DNA from: a bacterium
Lineage (GTDB): Bacteria; Hydrothermota; Tepidihabitantia; SM23-42; JAOAFX01
Direction: 5' to 3'
NCBI GenBank assembly: GCA_036382775.1
Contig: DASVHD010000038.1
Span: 50,594 to 114,593, forward strand
Length of the DNA stretch: 64,000 nucleotides
Each line of letters begins with the position of its first letter. Positions within the stretch are counted from its first letter, which is position 1. This document shows positions 35,826 through 43,297 of this stretch, in pieces. The notes beneath the pieces are model-generated. The model did not search any database. It saw only the letters and a program-made list of their open reading frames with translations, and was not told the origin of the DNA. Both the position numbers and the translations under genes were made by a program.

Positions 35826-35853
35826 ATTATACGCAAAAACCCAGCCAAGTCAA
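35826..35853 (-). promoter_or_regulatory. sigma-70-type promoter for rocA-glnA
   Basis: Minus strand TTGACT (35853-35848), a 16-bp spacer and TATAAT (35831-35826). Confidence 0.7.
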
Positions 35854-35894
35854 CATCGCAGGAAAGACCATGCCAACCGGTCCTTCGCGTATAC

Positions 35895-35922
35895 TTGACT
35901 GCCTTTGACTTATTGCTATAAT
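35895..35922 (+). promoter_or_regulatory. sigma-70-type promoter for the M55 gene, leaderless
   Basis: TTGACT (35895-35900), a 16-bp spacer and TATAAT (35917-35922). Only 5 nt separate the -10 box from the ATG at 35928, so the transcript should begin at or next to the start codon. Confidence 0.7.
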
Positions 35923-35927
35923 AACTT

Positions 35928-36788
35928 ATGCAAAAAAAAAACAACATCTTCGTATCATTTGATTTTGAAGGCATCAGCGGCGTCACATCGTGGCGGGAAA
36001 TGAAAAAAGATTCGCCCGACCTGGAGCGGATCAGAATGCTCGCCACCCGCGAGGTCAACGCTGCGATCCGAGGCGCGAAAAAGGGAGGAAAAAATACCGG
36101 TATCGGCGAGATCCTGGTTTGCGACGCCCATGCCAATGGCGAGAACCTGCTCATCGATGAGCTGGAAAAAGGGGCGTACTTGATCAAAGGAACCCAGCGG
36201 AACTACTATATGATGGAAGGGATAAATCCGCAATTCGATCTTGCCTTTTTCATCGGTTATCATGCCATGGCCGGTTCGGAAAAAGGCATGATGGATCATA
36301 CCTATTCTTCCTCATCAATATACCAGGTGGTATTGAACGGCCAACCCGTTGGAGAGACCGAGATCAACGCGGCGATCGCCGGGTATCATGGCGTGCCCCT
36401 GGGCCTGGTCTCGGGTGATGACACCCTGATCAAAGAAGTCCGCCATTTCTTTACAAAGCACATCGAGACGGTCATCACCAAATACAGCATTTCGCGATAC
36501 GCGGCAAAATGCCGTCATCCATTGGACGTGCAGAAAGAACTGGAACTCATGGCCGAACGCGCAGTACGGAAGGCGCGTACTATCAAACCCTTCAATTTCA
36601 AAGCGCCCCTTAAATGCGAGATCGCCGTGATTAATTCGCAGATCGGCGATGTCATCAAGAAGATACCGGGCCTTAAGCGGCAGTCCGGCCGGACCTTTAC
36701 ATGCGAAACAAAAAACATCCTTGATTTCTACCAATACCTGATGCTCATCTGCGATCTTGCGGCATATGCCAACGCGTCGGCGATGTAA
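35928..36788 (+). CDS. M55-family D-aminopeptidase, DppA-like
   Basis: The 286-residue zinc peptidase is related to B. subtilis DppA. Conserved pieces: SFDFEGISGV with the first metal ligands (Asp12, Glu14), LVCDAHANGENL, FFIGYHAMAG, GETEINAAIAGYHGVPLGLVSGD (the nucleophile/SGD region) and the C-terminal KTIK-like RTIKPFNF. The family hydrolyses D-amino-acid-containing or other small peptides in a decameric shell. There is no ribosome-binding site and the promoter is almost on the ATG, so translation is probably leaderless. The FAH-family gene follows after 2 nt. Confidence 0.9.
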   Translation: MQKKNNIFVSFDFEGISGVTSWREMKKDSPDLERIRMLATREVNAAIRGAKKGGKNTGIGEILVCDAHANGENLLIDELEKGAYLIKGTQRNYYMMEGINPQFDLAFFIGYHAMAGSEKGMMDHTYSSSSIYQVVLNGQPVGETEINAAIAGYHGVPLGLVSGDDTLIKEVRHFFTKHIETVITKYSISRYAAKCRHPLDVQKELELMAERAVRKARTIKPFNFKAPLKCEIAVINSQIGDVIKKIPGLKRQSGRTFTCETKNILDFYQYLMLICDLAAYANASAM

Positions 36789-36790
36789 GC

Positions 36791-37456
36791 GTGCTAATCG
36801 ATTTCGAAGACCATAAATTCGACTTAAAACCCACTAAGATCATCGCGGTGGCAAGAAACTACCGGGCGCATGCCACGGAAATGAACAGTACCGCGCCCGA
36901 AGAGCCGCAGTTCTTTTTAAAACCCGTGTCTTCGCTAACCAGCCATCAGGGCACTGTCGTGCTGCCGCGTATGTCCCAACGCGTAGACTATGAAGTGGAG
37001 CTTGCCGTGATCATCCAAAACCGGTTGAAGAAATGCACACCTGAACAAGTAATGAATAGTCTGCTGGGCTACACGGTTTTCGTCGACGTAACCGCTCGCG
37101 ATATTCAGAACGAAGCTAAAAAGCAGGGTATGCCGTGGGCCATTGCCAAGGGATTTGATACGTTCGCGCCCATGGGTCCGCGCATTGTGGATGCTAAAAA
37201 ACTTGACCCGGCGAACCTTGATCTCTGGCTCAAGGTCAATGGTGCGTTCAAGCAGCAAGGCAATACACGCAGCATGATCCACCCCGTGGATAAGCTGATC
37301 GCCTACATTTCGCAGATCATGACCCTGGAGCCACATGATATTATCGCAACCGGCACGCCCGAGGGCATCGGTCCGATGAAACATGGCGACCATATGGAAG
37401 CCGGTATTGATGGGATCGGCATTCTTGAGTTTGCGGTCAAAACGGACAAGGAATGA
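36791..37456 (+). CDS. fumarylacetoacetate hydrolase (FAH) family protein
   Basis: The 221-residue protein starts at GTG, 2 nt after the M55 stop. FAH-core motifs are KIIAVARNYRAHATEM, EPQFFLKPVSSL, DYEVELAVII (metal-binding Glu residues), GYTVFVDVTARDIQ and DIIATGTPEGIGP. Members are magnesium-dependent hydrolases, decarboxylases or isomerases acting on 2-keto acids such as oxaloacetate or acylpyruvates. The small single-domain form is closest to FAHD1/YcgM. The exact substrate cannot be read from the sequence. Confidence 0.9.
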   Translation: MLIDFEDHKFDLKPTKIIAVARNYRAHATEMNSTAPEEPQFFLKPVSSLTSHQGTVVLPRMSQRVDYEVELAVIIQNRLKKCTPEQVMNSLLGYTVFVDVTARDIQNEAKKQGMPWAIAKGFDTFAPMGPRIVDAKKLDPANLDLWLKVNGAFKQQGNTRSMIHPVDKLIAYISQIMTLEPHDIIATGTPEGIGPMKHGDHMEAGIDGIGILEFAVKTDKE

Positions 37457-37655
37457 AGATCATAAAATATATATCTATTAATTCGTACCGGTGAACTATT
37501 TTTGGGCAATATTATACGTTTTTGTGCTTTTTTCATTACATTTGCATGGAATATCGTGAGTTATAGCGGGTGTAAGTATTGCATATGATCTATATATGGG
37601 AACCTTCGCATCGGCAGACAACAAACAAGAAAAACAACTGAAAGGAGGAGTTATG

Positions 37656-38279
37656 ATGAACAAATTTTACATAACCATGATCATTACGTCATTTCTCGTC
37701 ATTAGTAGTTGTCACCATCAACCCCGCATCGTGGTTCCGCCGGAGATCGACTTGAAGGATTTTGAACCGCTTGGCATTGTTGTTTTCCAGTGCAACAAAG
37801 AAGGCAAGCTGAACAAAGTTGTGACCCAGAAGTTCATAGAAGCCATCACTGAAGACCAGAAAATGATCCAGATCATAGAACTGGGTACCCAGAAGGAAGT
37901 CCTGAAAAAAGCCGGGGTGGCAAAGATCGGTCCCGAAGCCATGAAAGCCATCGGCGAAAAATACGGAGTGAAGACGATCATTGCCGGTGACCTGGATATA
38001 TCCGATATCCATCCTCGCGTCAACATTCTTCCCGGCATCACCCTGATCGATATCTCGGCGGATGTTGAAGCCGAGCTTGTTGCCCGCATGTACCTGGTTG
38101 ATAACGGAGCAACCCTGTGGACTGGATCGGGCCAAGATGAAAGGACGATCGGCGGGATAACTTTCATTAAAGGTGGTCATTTTGCGTTCGATGCCGATGA
38201 TCCGGAAACGGCTTACGGCGAAATGGCGCGCGACCTGGTCTGGCGCGCGACGTATGACTTCAGGGTAACGTACAGATAG
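37656..38279 (+). CDS. lipoprotein, CsgG/LpoB-like fold suspected
   Basis: The protein of about 207 residues has a lipoprotein signal (MNKFYITMIITSFLVISSC, lipobox VISSC). The mature part has the pattern F.PLGIVVFQ, VVTQKFIEAITEDQKMIQIIEL, GEKYGVKTIIAGDLDISD and a C-terminal beta-rich part ending WRATYDFRVTYR. Such I.V..F..., tandem helix and 'GVd.ii.G.' phrases recall CsgG/LpoB/GNA1162-type envelope lipoproteins, but I cannot assign it firmly. AGGAGG at 37643-37648 suits the second ATG (37656) slightly better than the one at 37653. The 200-nt gap before it shows no convincing promoter or gene. Confidence 0.65.
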   Translation: MNKFYITMIITSFLVISSCHHQPRIVVPPEIDLKDFEPLGIVVFQCNKEGKLNKVVTQKFIEAITEDQKMIQIIELGTQKEVLKKAGVAKIGPEAMKAIGEKYGVKTIIAGDLDISDIHPRVNILPGITLIDISADVEAELVARMYLVDNGATLWTGSGQDERTIGGITFIKGGHFAFDADDPETAYGEMARDLVWRATYDFRVTYR

Positions 38280-38288
38280 AGGAGGATT

Positions 38289-38376
38289 ATGCTATCCCCC
38301 TTTGTTAAAGGGGGAATAAGGGGGATTATACTGTCCCCATTTGCTAAAGAGGGAGAGGGAATAAGGAGGATTATAT
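38289..38376. repeat. two tandem CCCCC/GGGGG palindromic repeats
   Basis: Copy one (38292-38330) reads CTATCCCCCTTTGTTAAAGG and on to GGGGGATTATA. Copy two (38334-38376) is a degenerate version with TCCCCATTTGCTAAAGAGGG. They lie between the convergent lipoprotein and DUF362 genes. Confidence 0.6.
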
Positions 38377-38421
38377 TCCATTTTGTCAGCAGAGAATTTC
38401 GATGGATCGTGAATCACTGAT

Positions 38422-39498
38422 CTATTTATAGGATTCGAAGAGACGACCCCAATCTGAATTTAAGATCTTGCGCACGCGCGGCCGGCCATGCACGTTATAC
38501 CAGTAGAAGTCATGGTAAGCGCGTGAAGCAAAGTATGACCAGGGCACCAGCGGTGTGCGCAGGAGAAAATGCTCAAATGGCTTGAGCCAACCCCAGTAGA
38601 TCATCTTCTGTCCACGCGACGCAAAGGTATTCCTGACCTGGAAATGAAAATTGACCCGGCTGATATCCTCACCGCGGATCTCGATCTCCCCGGGGTCTGC
38701 CTTTCCCAATCCATGGTCGTGGGCAAGCCTTAGGAATTTAAGGCTCATCGGATCAAATCCCATCATTTTGGTCGCGATCGCGTCGATCGCAACCATGTCG
38801 CCGCTTGCCAGAATATAATTTTTGATCTCCGGTTCCATGACCCGCGGGCCGGCTCCATTGCCGGCGATCGTACCGTCGGTCAGGCAGAATAATCCCGGAT
38901 GGATCTCTTTCTGGATCTGCAAAAGGTCGACCAGGGTCTCGTGGATCACCGAATGGGTCCAGTGCCGGTTATCGTTCAGTAAACCGCCAAAGGCGTTTTT
39001 CATGGCACCGGTCATGGTCGTGAACACGTGGGTCTTGAGCGTCGGGAGATGCACGGCATTCTTGCCCAAGAGTATCTCGGGGATCTGAATGTCGCCGCCG
39101 AACACCTTGTCCAGCACCAGCATCCTGGTCTTGGGCCGGTAGTTTATCCATTTTATATGAGGTTCGTACAGGTGCACAAAGCTCAATCCGTGTTTTCTCA
39201 TGACCGACACGAGATGGTTGTTATCAGCGCCGAGTTTCGGATTGATGACCACGGTCCGATTCTGCGCCGGGATGAGTTCCTTATAACCCTGATCCTTAAG
39301 CGACGCCGCGACGCCGTCAAGCTGCCACGGCGTGGTCGAACATGCAGGATAATAATAATGCCAGGATATGTTGACCTTCAGGATGGTTGGTGTTCCCTTC
39401 GTCAGAAATTCACTAACACCGGCCATCTTCATCACCCGGTCAATATCATCGAGGACCGTTCCCGGCGATGTTTTTAGAACTGCGACTTTAGATCTCAT
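38422..39498 (-). CDS. DUF362 domain protein
   Basis: The 358-residue protein begins MRSKVAVLKTSPGTVLDDI and contains VNISWHYYYPACSTTPWQ, PTLKTHVFTTMTGAMKNAFG and LTDGTIAGNGAGPRVMEPE, typical of DUF362. That domain occurs alone or fused to ferredoxin domains. No CxxCxxC ferredoxin cluster is present here. Its function is unknown, although the family is often annotated as an Fe-S-associated protein. The open frame continues 11 codons upstream, but those codons lie in a dispersed repeat (39509-39628), so I place the start at the ATG at 39498. Confidence 0.8.
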   Translation of the reverse strand: MRSKVAVLKTSPGTVLDDIDRVMKMAGVSEFLTKGTPTILKVNISWHYYYPACSTTPWQLDGVAASLKDQGYKELIPAQNRTVVINPKLGADNNHLVSVMRKHGLSFVHLYEPHIKWINYRPKTRMLVLDKVFGGDIQIPEILLGKNAVHLPTLKTHVFTTMTGAMKNAFGGLLNDNRHWTHSVIHETLVDLLQIQKEIHPGLFCLTDGTIAGNGAGPRVMEPEIKNYILASGDMVAIDAIATKMMGFDPMSLKFLRLAHDHGLGKADPGEIEIRGEDISRVNFHFQVRNTFASRGQKMIYWGWLKPFEHFLLRTPLVPWSYFASRAYHDFYWYNVHGRPRVRKILNSDWGRLFESYK

Positions 39499-39508
39499 AG
39501 TTTTTTTG

Positions 39509-39628
39509 TCATTGCGAGCCTTGCGAAGCAAGGCGTGGCAATCTCATTCTTTGTAAAACAAAAGAGGATTGCTTCGTCTCCCGCTCTTTTTTGTTATTAC
39601 TAAGGATGCGGGATTCCTCGCAATGACA
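39509..39628. repeat. dispersed repeat with TCATTGCGAG...CTCGCAATGACA ends
   Basis: The element has inverted ends TCATTGCGAG and CTCGCAATGA and an inner part with GGATTGCTTCGTCTCCCGC. It is related to the repeat at 508-599. It separates two minus-strand genes and overlaps the false N-terminal extension of the DUF362 frame. Confidence 0.6.
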
Positions 39629-39642
39629 TAAAGGGTGTTTCT

Positions 39643-40218
39643 TCATCTTTTCCGCGGTTTGCAGATGATCTCGCGGACTTCAAACGAGAAAAAATCCTTG
39701 CCATGTTTGGGTACGCATACGATCGCAGTATCCACGCCATTACCCGTACCGCCGATCGCGATAATCTCCTTGCCGTAAGGTATCATACCGGCGTCCTGCG
39801 CCATCACCGCCACTTCAACCGCTACTTTCGTACCCTCACCGAAGATCCGCAGAGTGTTAGCGGCCATTTCCTCGGGCTGGAGACCGCCGAACTTGAACCT
39901 GACCGCTCGGCCAAAACCTCCAAAAAAATGGGTTGTGGTCAGAACCGAAACGCCGTGTTCATGAAGATACCGGATAGTCCGGGCATTTATTTCCTGTTTG
40001 CCGGGTCTGGCAAAACCGGCGTGATGGGTTACGGACACGATCTTCAACCCCCGCGCCATAGCCAGCAATTTTCTCGTGGTGTATCCCGTGCACGAAGCTA
40101 CGACAAAATGCCTGATCTTTAACTTTTTTGATCGGCGCAGCGCTGCTTCCAAGGTCGGTCCCGTGTTTTCTTTACCGGGTTTTTGCCAGTAAATGATCTC
40201 CGATGTTATTTTTTTCAT
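39643..40218 (-). CDS. stand-alone pyruvate-kinase C-terminal-like protein
   Basis: The 191-residue protein resembles the alpha/beta domain at the C-terminus of pyruvate kinase, without the catalytic barrel. Landmarks: NTGPTLEAALRRSKKLKIRHFVVASCTGYTTRKLL, VSVTHHAGFARPGKQEIN, FGEGTKVAVEVAVMAQDAGMIP and IAIGGTGNGVDTAIVC. Free-standing versions are found in archaea and assorted bacteria without an assigned role. The domain binds allosteric effectors in the full enzyme, so a ligand-sensing or regulatory role is conceivable. An AAAGGAG site and a promoter lie upstream. Confidence 0.78.
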   Translation of the reverse strand: MKKITSEIIYWQKPGKENTGPTLEAALRRSKKLKIRHFVVASCTGYTTRKLLAMARGLKIVSVTHHAGFARPGKQEINARTIRYLHEHGVSVLTTTHFFGGFGRAVRFKFGGLQPEEMAANTLRIFGEGTKVAVEVAVMAQDAGMIPYGKEIIAIGGTGNGVDTAIVCVPKHGKDFFSFEVREIICKPRKR

Positions 40219-40261
40219 GATTTATTGCGCTCCTTTTGATCCGCGATCCTTTTTTCACTTC

Positions 40262-40289
40262 ATTATATTTCATGCCCGAGCGAAGTCAA
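40262..40289 (-). promoter_or_regulatory. sigma-70-type promoter for the pyruvate-kinase-C-like gene
   Basis: Minus strand TTGACT (40289-40284), a 16-bp spacer and TATAAT (40267-40262). Back-to-back with the promoter at 40301. Confidence 0.7.
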
Positions 40290-40300
40290 TAGCTCACCTC

Positions 40301-40328
40301 TTGACTTAAACCTCAATTGGTTTATACT
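40301..40328 (+). promoter_or_regulatory. sigma-70-type promoter for the sorting-domain protein
   Basis: TTGACT (40301-40306), a 16-bp spacer and TATACT (40323-40328), then GGGAGGT (40342-40348) before the ATG at 40354. Confidence 0.7.
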
Positions 40329-40353
40329 ATTATTAAATACCGGGAGGTTTTTC

Positions 40354-41799
40354 ATGAAAACAAAAATCGTTTTGACAATAACCGTCATCGGCATGCTGTA
40401 TGCGGCATGGGCTATACCAGATATTATCATCCGCCAGGAAGACTTACCCATAATTATCGGGTCATGGGCACGCTTTGACCAGCAGATAGGCGACTTTGAA
40501 TGGATGCCGTTCGATTCGATGCGCACCTGGTGGGACCTGACCGTATATCCGAACGATAACATCGCGCGAGTCAAGCTCCTTGACCCTGACCAGGGTATCT
40601 ATCCCGCGCCTGACACGTTTCCCAACGCCGAGGTCGCTGAACTTGACACGCTGGGCAGCGGCGACGTCACTTGGTCTTACATGTCCCGGACGAATCTATA
40701 CCTTTATATCCAGGGGATCGATTTTTCAACAGGCGGTTTCCGCTTTCTCGGCAATTACCAGCCAGACTACAAGGTCTATACCACGCCGATGAATGACGGT
40801 GCCGGCTGGAACACGGCTTGGTCCTGGCAATGCGATATCGGAATAGGCTGGCCATACCAGGCAAGCGAACAACATCAAAAGGTCGTAGTGGCAAAGGGCA
40901 AGGTCAAAGTACCGTTCAGCGGCAACCATTTCTGGCCCTGCCTGGTGATCCGCGACTACATGACCTTCTCCGATAATTTCGGGACCATGGACATGCGCTG
41001 GATATACGAATGGGTCGTGCCGGGAAGGTTCAGCGGCGCCAACGGCGTTGCCGCGGCCCAGAGCATAAACGGCGGCGCGCAGAATTTCATGATCGTCGAC
41101 AATTTCTTTAAACTTAACACGCTGTTCATCCCGGGCTGGGACCTGAGATGCCCGGATTTTGTCAACACCACGATCTGGCCAGATACCAACTATCTCGGTC
41201 CTTTCATCGTGAAAACCACGATCACCGACTCCACCGGCATCGGCGCGGATTCGCTCTTTTACCGGATCAATAGCGGCCCGTTCCTCGGCACCGGTCATGA
41301 CAGCGTCGTGGCCGATGATTATTTCTATACGATCCCGGTCGTCGCTCAACCCTGCACGCTCGGTTATCTACTCTGGGCAGAAGATTCTTTCAGTGTTGCC
41401 AACGCCATCGATATATGGAATACCGATCCGATTTGCGCGCCGGAAAGCACATATTACAAGTTCATAACCAGCACCGCGGTCGACGAATACGGTAATATGA
41501 TCGTGCCGCAGGTATTCATGACCTGTGAGCCTAACCCATTTACTGAGAATCTGAGAATCAAATTCCAAATACCAAATGTCAAATATCAAATGAATGCCCA
41601 ATCCCAAATGTCAATTGCGATCTACGATGCGAGTGGTAGAGTAGTGAAACAGTTTAACAATTTAACCGTTCAACCATTTAACCAAGTCGTCTGGTCTGGT
41701 TCAGACCAGAATGGCCGTCCTGTCCCTGCCGGCGTCTATTTCGTTCACCTGACAACGGGCAGTGAATCGATGGTCAAACCCGTGACGCTGGTCCGGTAG
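40354..41799 (+). CDS. secreted protein with C-terminal sorting (T9SS-like) domain
   Basis: The 481-residue protein has a Sec signal peptide (MKTKIVLTITVIGMLYAAWA), a Trp/Tyr-rich body of unknown fold, and a FlgD-like C-terminal domain from about residue 385. That domain has NPFTENLRIKFQIP, IAIYDASGRVV, VVWSGSDQNGRPVPAGVYFV and a final strand KPVTLVR. This tail is the usual cargo signal of type IX secretion in FCB bacteria and is widespread in WOR-3-like genomes; no por genes are in the window. Two stretches of the tail (41560-41614, 41649-41685) are made of short-phrase repeat DNA read in frame. The 3' end overlaps the converging GT-C gene by 55 nt. Confidence 0.82.
   Translation: MKTKIVLTITVIGMLYAAWAIPDIIIRQEDLPIIIGSWARFDQQIGDFEWMPFDSMRTWWDLTVYPNDNIARVKLLDPDQGIYPAPDTFPNAEVAELDTLGSGDVTWSYMSRTNLYLYIQGIDFSTGGFRFLGNYQPDYKVYTTPMNDGAGWNTAWSWQCDIGIGWPYQASEQHQKVVVAKGKVKVPFSGNHFWPCLVIRDYMTFSDNFGTMDMRWIYEWVVPGRFSGANGVAAAQSINGGAQNFMIVDNFFKLNTLFIPGWDLRCPDFVNTTIWPDTNYLGPFIVKTTITDSTGIGADSLFYRINSGPFLGTGHDSVVADDYFYTIPVVAQPCTLGYLLWAEDSFSVANAIDIWNTDPICAPESTYYKFITSTAVDEYGNMIVPQVFMTCEPNPFTENLRIKFQIPNVKYQMNAQSQMSIAIYDASGRVVKQFNNLTVQPFNQVVWSGSDQNGRPVPAGVYFVHLTTGSESMVKPVTLVR
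41560..41614 (+). repeat. CAAATGTCAAAT-phrase repeat inside coding sequence
   Basis: Repeated CCAAAT/TCAAAT phrases encode KFQIPNVKYQMNAQSQMS within the sorting domain. The phrase style is that of the intergenic repeats in this window. Confidence 0.55.
41649..41685 (+). repeat. TTTAACC-phrase repeat inside coding sequence
   Basis: Phrases CAGTTTAACAATTTAACCG and TTCAACCATTTAACCAA encode KQFNNLTVQPFNQ. The same phrases occur in the sorting domain at the end of the window. Confidence 0.55.
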
Positions 41800-43181
41800 A
41801 TCGAAAAGTAGTTTGGCGAGTTTTCTGTATAGATACCTGTTTTAAAAGGGAATTTTTCAAGCGTTTTCTGGAACAATTCAACCATCTGCGCGTCGCGCGC
41901 GAGACATGCTAAAAAAATCTTTCTTTTATCTCCCGGTAAAATAACGACATCGGCCAATTTTCTCTGCTTTTCAAAAGGCAGCCAATTAATGTATTTAACA
42001 TAAGGGTTCACCAGTTCCAAGATATCTTTGTTACAGATCAGCACGTCGCTGCCATATGCGTAATGATATATCAGCCGCTGATAGCGGTCCTGGACTTTTA
42101 GGAACCGGGCGTGCCGGTAATTGATAAAAGCGCAGGCGATCGCCAGAGCCAGGACAACGGGTATTATGAGTTTTCGCACGATCTTGATCCGGTCCAGGAC
42201 AGCGGCATACGGCACCAGCATGAATGGAATGACCGGCAGCATATACCGTTGGCTCATCACAAGCCATTGTATGAAGTCAGTGCTTGTATCAATATACGAC
42301 TGGAAAGCATGAAAAAGGATATAAATTACCGCCGTTGTTATAAATAGACCGTTACCTTTACCGCGGTATACGAACGGCGCGATCAGCATCAACGGATATA
42401 ACACTGTCAAAGAGAATGCGTAACCGCCAAGCGTACCCCAATGGACCCTGAAACCAAGGTCTGTACCATATTGTAATGCCGGTCCCAGGAAATTTCCAAA
42501 AACGAAGAAGTGATACACCAAAAGCGGGATCAAACTCAGCAATGCGCTGGCACAAAAAATAAACAAGCCTTTTATTTCCTTCCTCGCCAGTAGCACCAGC
42601 GCAAAAGCAATGACCAGCAAAGCAAGCGGATACCTCATGTAAACACCAAACCCCGTAAAAACGCCTGCCCACACGTTCCTTTTGGTCACAAAAAAATACA
42701 TGCCCGCCAATGCCAGCAGCATTGCCGGCATATCGCTCATGATCGTCCGGGAGAACAAAACGACCGGCGGGAAGAATAAAAATAACAAAGCATATATTCT
42801 GGGGATGCGGTAAAACGCAAGCAGCATTGTGAAAAGCAGCAGGCATAGACCGGTCAACAGCAAACCGCGCAGGAACACGGTCCGCCACCCGAAAGCAGCG
42901 AAGGACAGCAGGAGAAGAGAGTTACCTGGCGGGTATTTTGACACAAGGTGGCCGGCCGAGGTTGTAACCATCATCGGCACCTGGTTCATACCTGCCCGAT
43001 CGTAGTAGACCTCACCCTTGGCGAAAATGTGTGATGTCGTTAAATACGCGGCTTCATCGACGATGCCGTAGTTGGAGGGATAAAATATCAGAAAAACCGC
43101 GGAAAAAACGACAAACCCAAGTAAGACAATATTTCTGCTGTCGGTCAAGTTCCTCCCAAGCCCGATATGGAAGTTGCACAA
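41745..43181 (-). CDS. GT-C type membrane glycosyltransferase (GT39/ArnT-like)
   Basis: This polytopic protein of about 478 residues has some 10-11 hydrophobic helices. An early extracytoplasmic loop carries GIVDEAAYLTTSHIFAKGEV with the acidic DEA.Y motif of PMT/ArnT-type enzymes. A later loop reads SRTIMSDMPAMLLALAGMYF. It probably transfers sugars from polyprenyl-phosphate donors. The longest frame starts at an ATG at 43211, but that ATG lies between the -35 and -10 boxes of a consensus promoter. The real start is therefore downstream: a TTG at 43181 (10 nt after the -10 box) or one at 43148 behind GGGAGG. The last 18 codons are antisense to the sorting-domain gene. Confidence 0.78.
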   Translation of the reverse strand: MCNFHIGLGRNLTDSRNIVLLGFVVFSAVFLIFYPSNYGIVDEAAYLTTSHIFAKGEVYYDRAGMNQVPMMVTTSAGHLVSKYPPGNSLLLLSFAAFGWRTVFLRGLLLTGLCLLLFTMLLAFYRIPRIYALLFLFFPPVVLFSRTIMSDMPAMLLALAGMYFFVTKRNVWAGVFTGFGVYMRYPLALLVIAFALVLLARKEIKGLFIFCASALLSLIPLLVYHFFVFGNFLGPALQYGTDLGFRVHWGTLGGYAFSLTVLYPLMLIAPFVYRGKGNGLFITTAVIYILFHAFQSYIDTSTDFIQWLVMSQRYMLPVIPFMLVPYAAVLDRIKIVRKLIIPVVLALAIACAFINYRHARFLKVQDRYQRLIYHYAYGSDVLICNKDILELVNPYVKYINWLPFEKQRKLADVVILPGDKRKIFLACLARDAQMVELFQKTLEKFPFKTGIYTENSPNYFSIYRTSVTGLTIDSLPVVR

Positions 43182-43191
43182 ATAGCATTTA

Positions 43192-43219
43192 ATTATATCC
43201 AGCCGGGCCATTCAGTCAA
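43192..43219 (-). promoter_or_regulatory. sigma-70-type promoter inside the apparent 5' end of the GT-C frame
   Basis: Minus strand TTGACT (43219-43214), a 16-bp spacer and TATAAT (43197-43192). It rules out the in-frame ATG at 43211 if this promoter is used. Confidence 0.65.
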
Positions 43220-43252
43220 CTCTATCAAAAGGGAAAAACGTTGTCCGCTACC

Positions 43253-43280
43253 TTGACTTCATTTTTTTTATAACTATATT
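43253..43280 (+). promoter_or_regulatory. sigma-70-type promoter for the nifS unit
   Basis: TTGACT (43253-43258), a 16-bp spacer and TATATT (43275-43280); the ATG is at 43298 with a short CAGGA upstream. Confidence 0.65.
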
Positions 43281-43297
43281 TATTCAGGAACACAAAA

